From contig JASGKF010000001.1 in the NCBI GenBank assembly GCA_047600765.1, positions 682,001 to 746,000 on the forward strand: DNA of 64,000 bases, written 5' to 3'. The notes under the pieces are model-generated. The model saw only the letters and a list, made by a program, of their open reading frames with translations, ran no database searches and had not been told where the DNA came from. A program made the translations under genes and the position numbers. Of this stretch, positions 62,703 to 64,000 are shown piece after piece; positions within the stretch are counted from its first letter, which is position 1, and every line of letters starts with the position of its first letter. The stretch is from Viridibacterium sp047600765. GTDB taxonomy: Bacteria; Pseudomonadota; Gammaproteobacteria; Burkholderiales; Rhodocyclaceae.

Positions 62703-63582
62703 ATGAACACCGCCAAGCACGAAGCCGTACCACCGTCGGCCAATCCGCTGGCCATCGCCGGCATCGAGTTCATCGAATACGCCACGCGCGCGCCGCAAGC
62801 CCTCGGCCAGGTGCTCGAAGGCATGGGCTTCCGCCCCGTTGCGCGGCATCGCTCGCGCGAGGTCACGCTCTACCGCCAGGGCAGCATGAACCTCATCGTC
62901 AACGCGCATCCCGACGACGCGCGCGTCAGCGCCACCGAAGGCGGCGACCCCGTCATCTCCGCCGTTGCGCTGCGCGTTGCCGATGCGCGGCAAGCGCACC
63001 TCGCCTGCCTCGCGCTCGGCGCCTGGGACGTGCCCAGCCACGCCACGGCGATGGAACTGCACATCCCCGCCATCCACGGCCCGGGCGGCAGCCGCTTCTA
63101 CTTCGTCGACCGCTGGCAGGAATTCTCGATCTACGACATCGACTTCAAACCCGTGCCCGACGTGGACACGCAACCGCCCGCGCTCGCCGGCATGCGCTAC
63201 TTCGGCATGGTGCAGTACATCGGCGCGGGCCGTAGTGCGGAGTGGATTACCTACTACGAACGCATGTTCGGCTTCGCGCAGATTGCCGATGACGAGCGCT
63301 TCGGCATCATGCCCAAGGGCACGCTGATGCGTAGCCCATGCGGGAGTTTCCTGTGGCAACTCGTCGAACCGCTCACCTGGGACGACGACGAAGCCCTGCG
63401 CCACGAAAGCCTGCAGCGCATCGGCATCGGCGTACCCGACGTCCCCGCCGCCGTCGCCGCCCTGCGCGCCCGCGGCGTCGCCTTCGTCGAACTCCGCCCA
63501 GCTGCACCCCGAAGATCGCGGCGCGCTCACGCGCACTGAACTCGGTTCGGTGGCTTTCGAGCTGGTGCATCAAGGATCGTAG
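62703..63582 (+). CDS. VOC-superfamily HPPD-like protein, frame broken by one extra base
   Basis: About 292 residues. Two vicinal-oxygen-chelate repeats: IAGIEFIEYATRAPQALGQVLEGMGFRPVARHRSREVTLYRQG and MRYFGMVQYIGAGRSAEWITYYERMFGF. At 63486-63492 GTCGAAC shifts the frame; removing one A gives VAFVDSAQLHPEDRGALTRTELGSVAFELVHQGS and a stop at 63580, with the typical HPPD-like FEL ending. It matches the C-terminal HPPD-like half of bifunctional QuiC1-type dehydroshikimate dehydratases. Here it is a separate gene before the dehydratase-like gene. Confidence 0.83.
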
Positions 63583-63651
63583 GGTGGATAAGCGCAGCGC
63601 ATCCACCATCACACGCACAACCGGTGGATGCGCTCTGCTTATCCACCCTAC
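63579..63651. repeat. GTAGGGTGGATAAGC-type palindromic repeat
   Basis: GTAGGGTGGATAAGCGCAGCGCATCCACC is inverted against GGTGGATGCGCTCTGCTTATCCACCCTAC. Its left end supplies the TAG stop of the VOC gene. Confidence 0.85.
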
Positions 63652-63681
63652 ACCGCATCACAACTATCACAGGAGTCCGCC

Positions 63682-64000
63682 ATGAACATGATCGCCAGTT
63701 TCGGCATGGACACCATCTCGCTCGCCGGCGGCCTCGAAGCCAAGCTCGATGCCATCGCCGCAGCGGGCTTCTCGCAAGTCATGCTCAACGCACGCGACAT
63801 CGTCGGCCACCCCGGGGGCGTGCCCGCTGCCGTCGCCGCCGTGCGCGCCAGCGGCCTGCGCGTCACCGGCTTCCAGGTACTGCGCGATTTCGAAGGCCTC
63901 TCCGGCCACCTGCACGACTACAAGGTCGACATCGCCAAGAGCATGCTGGAGATGTGCGCCGCGCTCGACAGCCGCGTGCTGCTCGCCTGCTCGTCCGTCT
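63682..64000 (+). CDS. Sugar-phosphate-isomerase-fold protein, probable 3-dehydroshikimate dehydratase (3' end outside window)
   Basis: The ATG at 63682 has AGGAG upstream; 106 codons are visible. MNMIASFGMDTISLAGGLEAKLDAIAAAGFSQVMLNARDI is the start of a xylose-isomerase-like TIM barrel, and LRVTGFQVLRDFEGLSG fits the dehydratase family. It would turn 3-dehydroshikimate into protocatechuate. Next to a shikimate dehydrogenase and the VOC partner the role is well supported, but the metal-site residues lie beyond base 64000. Confidence 0.75.
   Translation, partial: MNMIASFGMDTISLAGGLEAKLDAIAAAGFSQVMLNARDIVGHPGGVPAAVAAVRASGLRVTGFQVLRDFEGLSGHLHDYKVDIAKSMLEMCAALDSRVLLACSSV

Overview
The window is 64 kb of GC-rich DNA (roughly 65 percent by eye) from a Gram-negative betaproteobacterium. 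Family-level marks are the block adk-kdsB-Trm112-lpxK-exbD-exbB beside xseA and sodB, the argF/DUF3579/rpsT neighbourhood, the LPS genes waaF, lpxK and kdsB, and a TAT/lipoprotein secretory apparatus. A Rhodocyclales or Burkholderiales host is likely, but no rRNA or tRNA gene is present to settle it.

Region 1 (1-30.2 kb) is core genome: tRNA thiolation (mnmA), a ribosome-assembly GTPase, ilvE, LPS heptose transfer, argF, rpsT, murJ, adk, kdsB, lpxK, an ExbB/ExbD pair, xseA, sodB, nadC, a membrane-anchored glutamate-synthase-like flavoprotein, an orphan MotD and a chemoreceptor, dapB, bamE, fur, pnp, rpsO, def and mtnP. Region 2 (30.2-35.8 kb) holds a secreted PL1 pectate lyase with a long Ser/Ala/Val linker, trhO, an RluA-type pseudouridine synthase and an acetyl-CoA acetyltransferase.

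Region 3 (35.8-49.2 kb) is a complete protocatechuate 4,5-cleavage (meta) pathway: a divergent LysR regulator, then galD-ligJ-ligK-ligI-ligA-ligB-ligC, a TRAP transporter, an aldo-keto reductase translationally coupled to pobA, and a TetR regulator. Region 4 (49.2-58.6 kb) is accessory: HigBA, a LysR/TAT nitroreductase pair, a secreted lipoprotein, a GlsB-type protein, a truncated second copy of the TetR gene, an AT-richer Septu-like ATPase/HNH defence pair and a YjjJ/HipA-type kinase. Region 5 (58.7-64 kb) is a second TRAP transporter followed by a shikimate-dehydrogenase-like gene, a VOC/HPPD-like gene and the start of a 3-dehydroshikimate-dehydratase-like gene. It probably feeds quinate/shikimate carbon into protocatechuate, while PobA feeds in 4-hydroxybenzoate, so regions 3 and 5 form one catabolic unit split by the accessory island.

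The most unusual signal is technical or epigenetic. Seven otherwise normal genes (mnmA, exbB, xseA, fur, a dctP, a lipoprotein gene and the VOC gene) each carry a single-base indel, and all seven indels fall inside a GTNNAC hexamer; six are an extra A giving GTNNAAC. Removing that base restores a full-length protein in each case. This looks like sequence-specific systematic basecalling error at a modified motif rather than gene decay. Four classes of dispersed palindromic intergenic repeat are also present, two of which supply the stop codon of the neighbouring gene.
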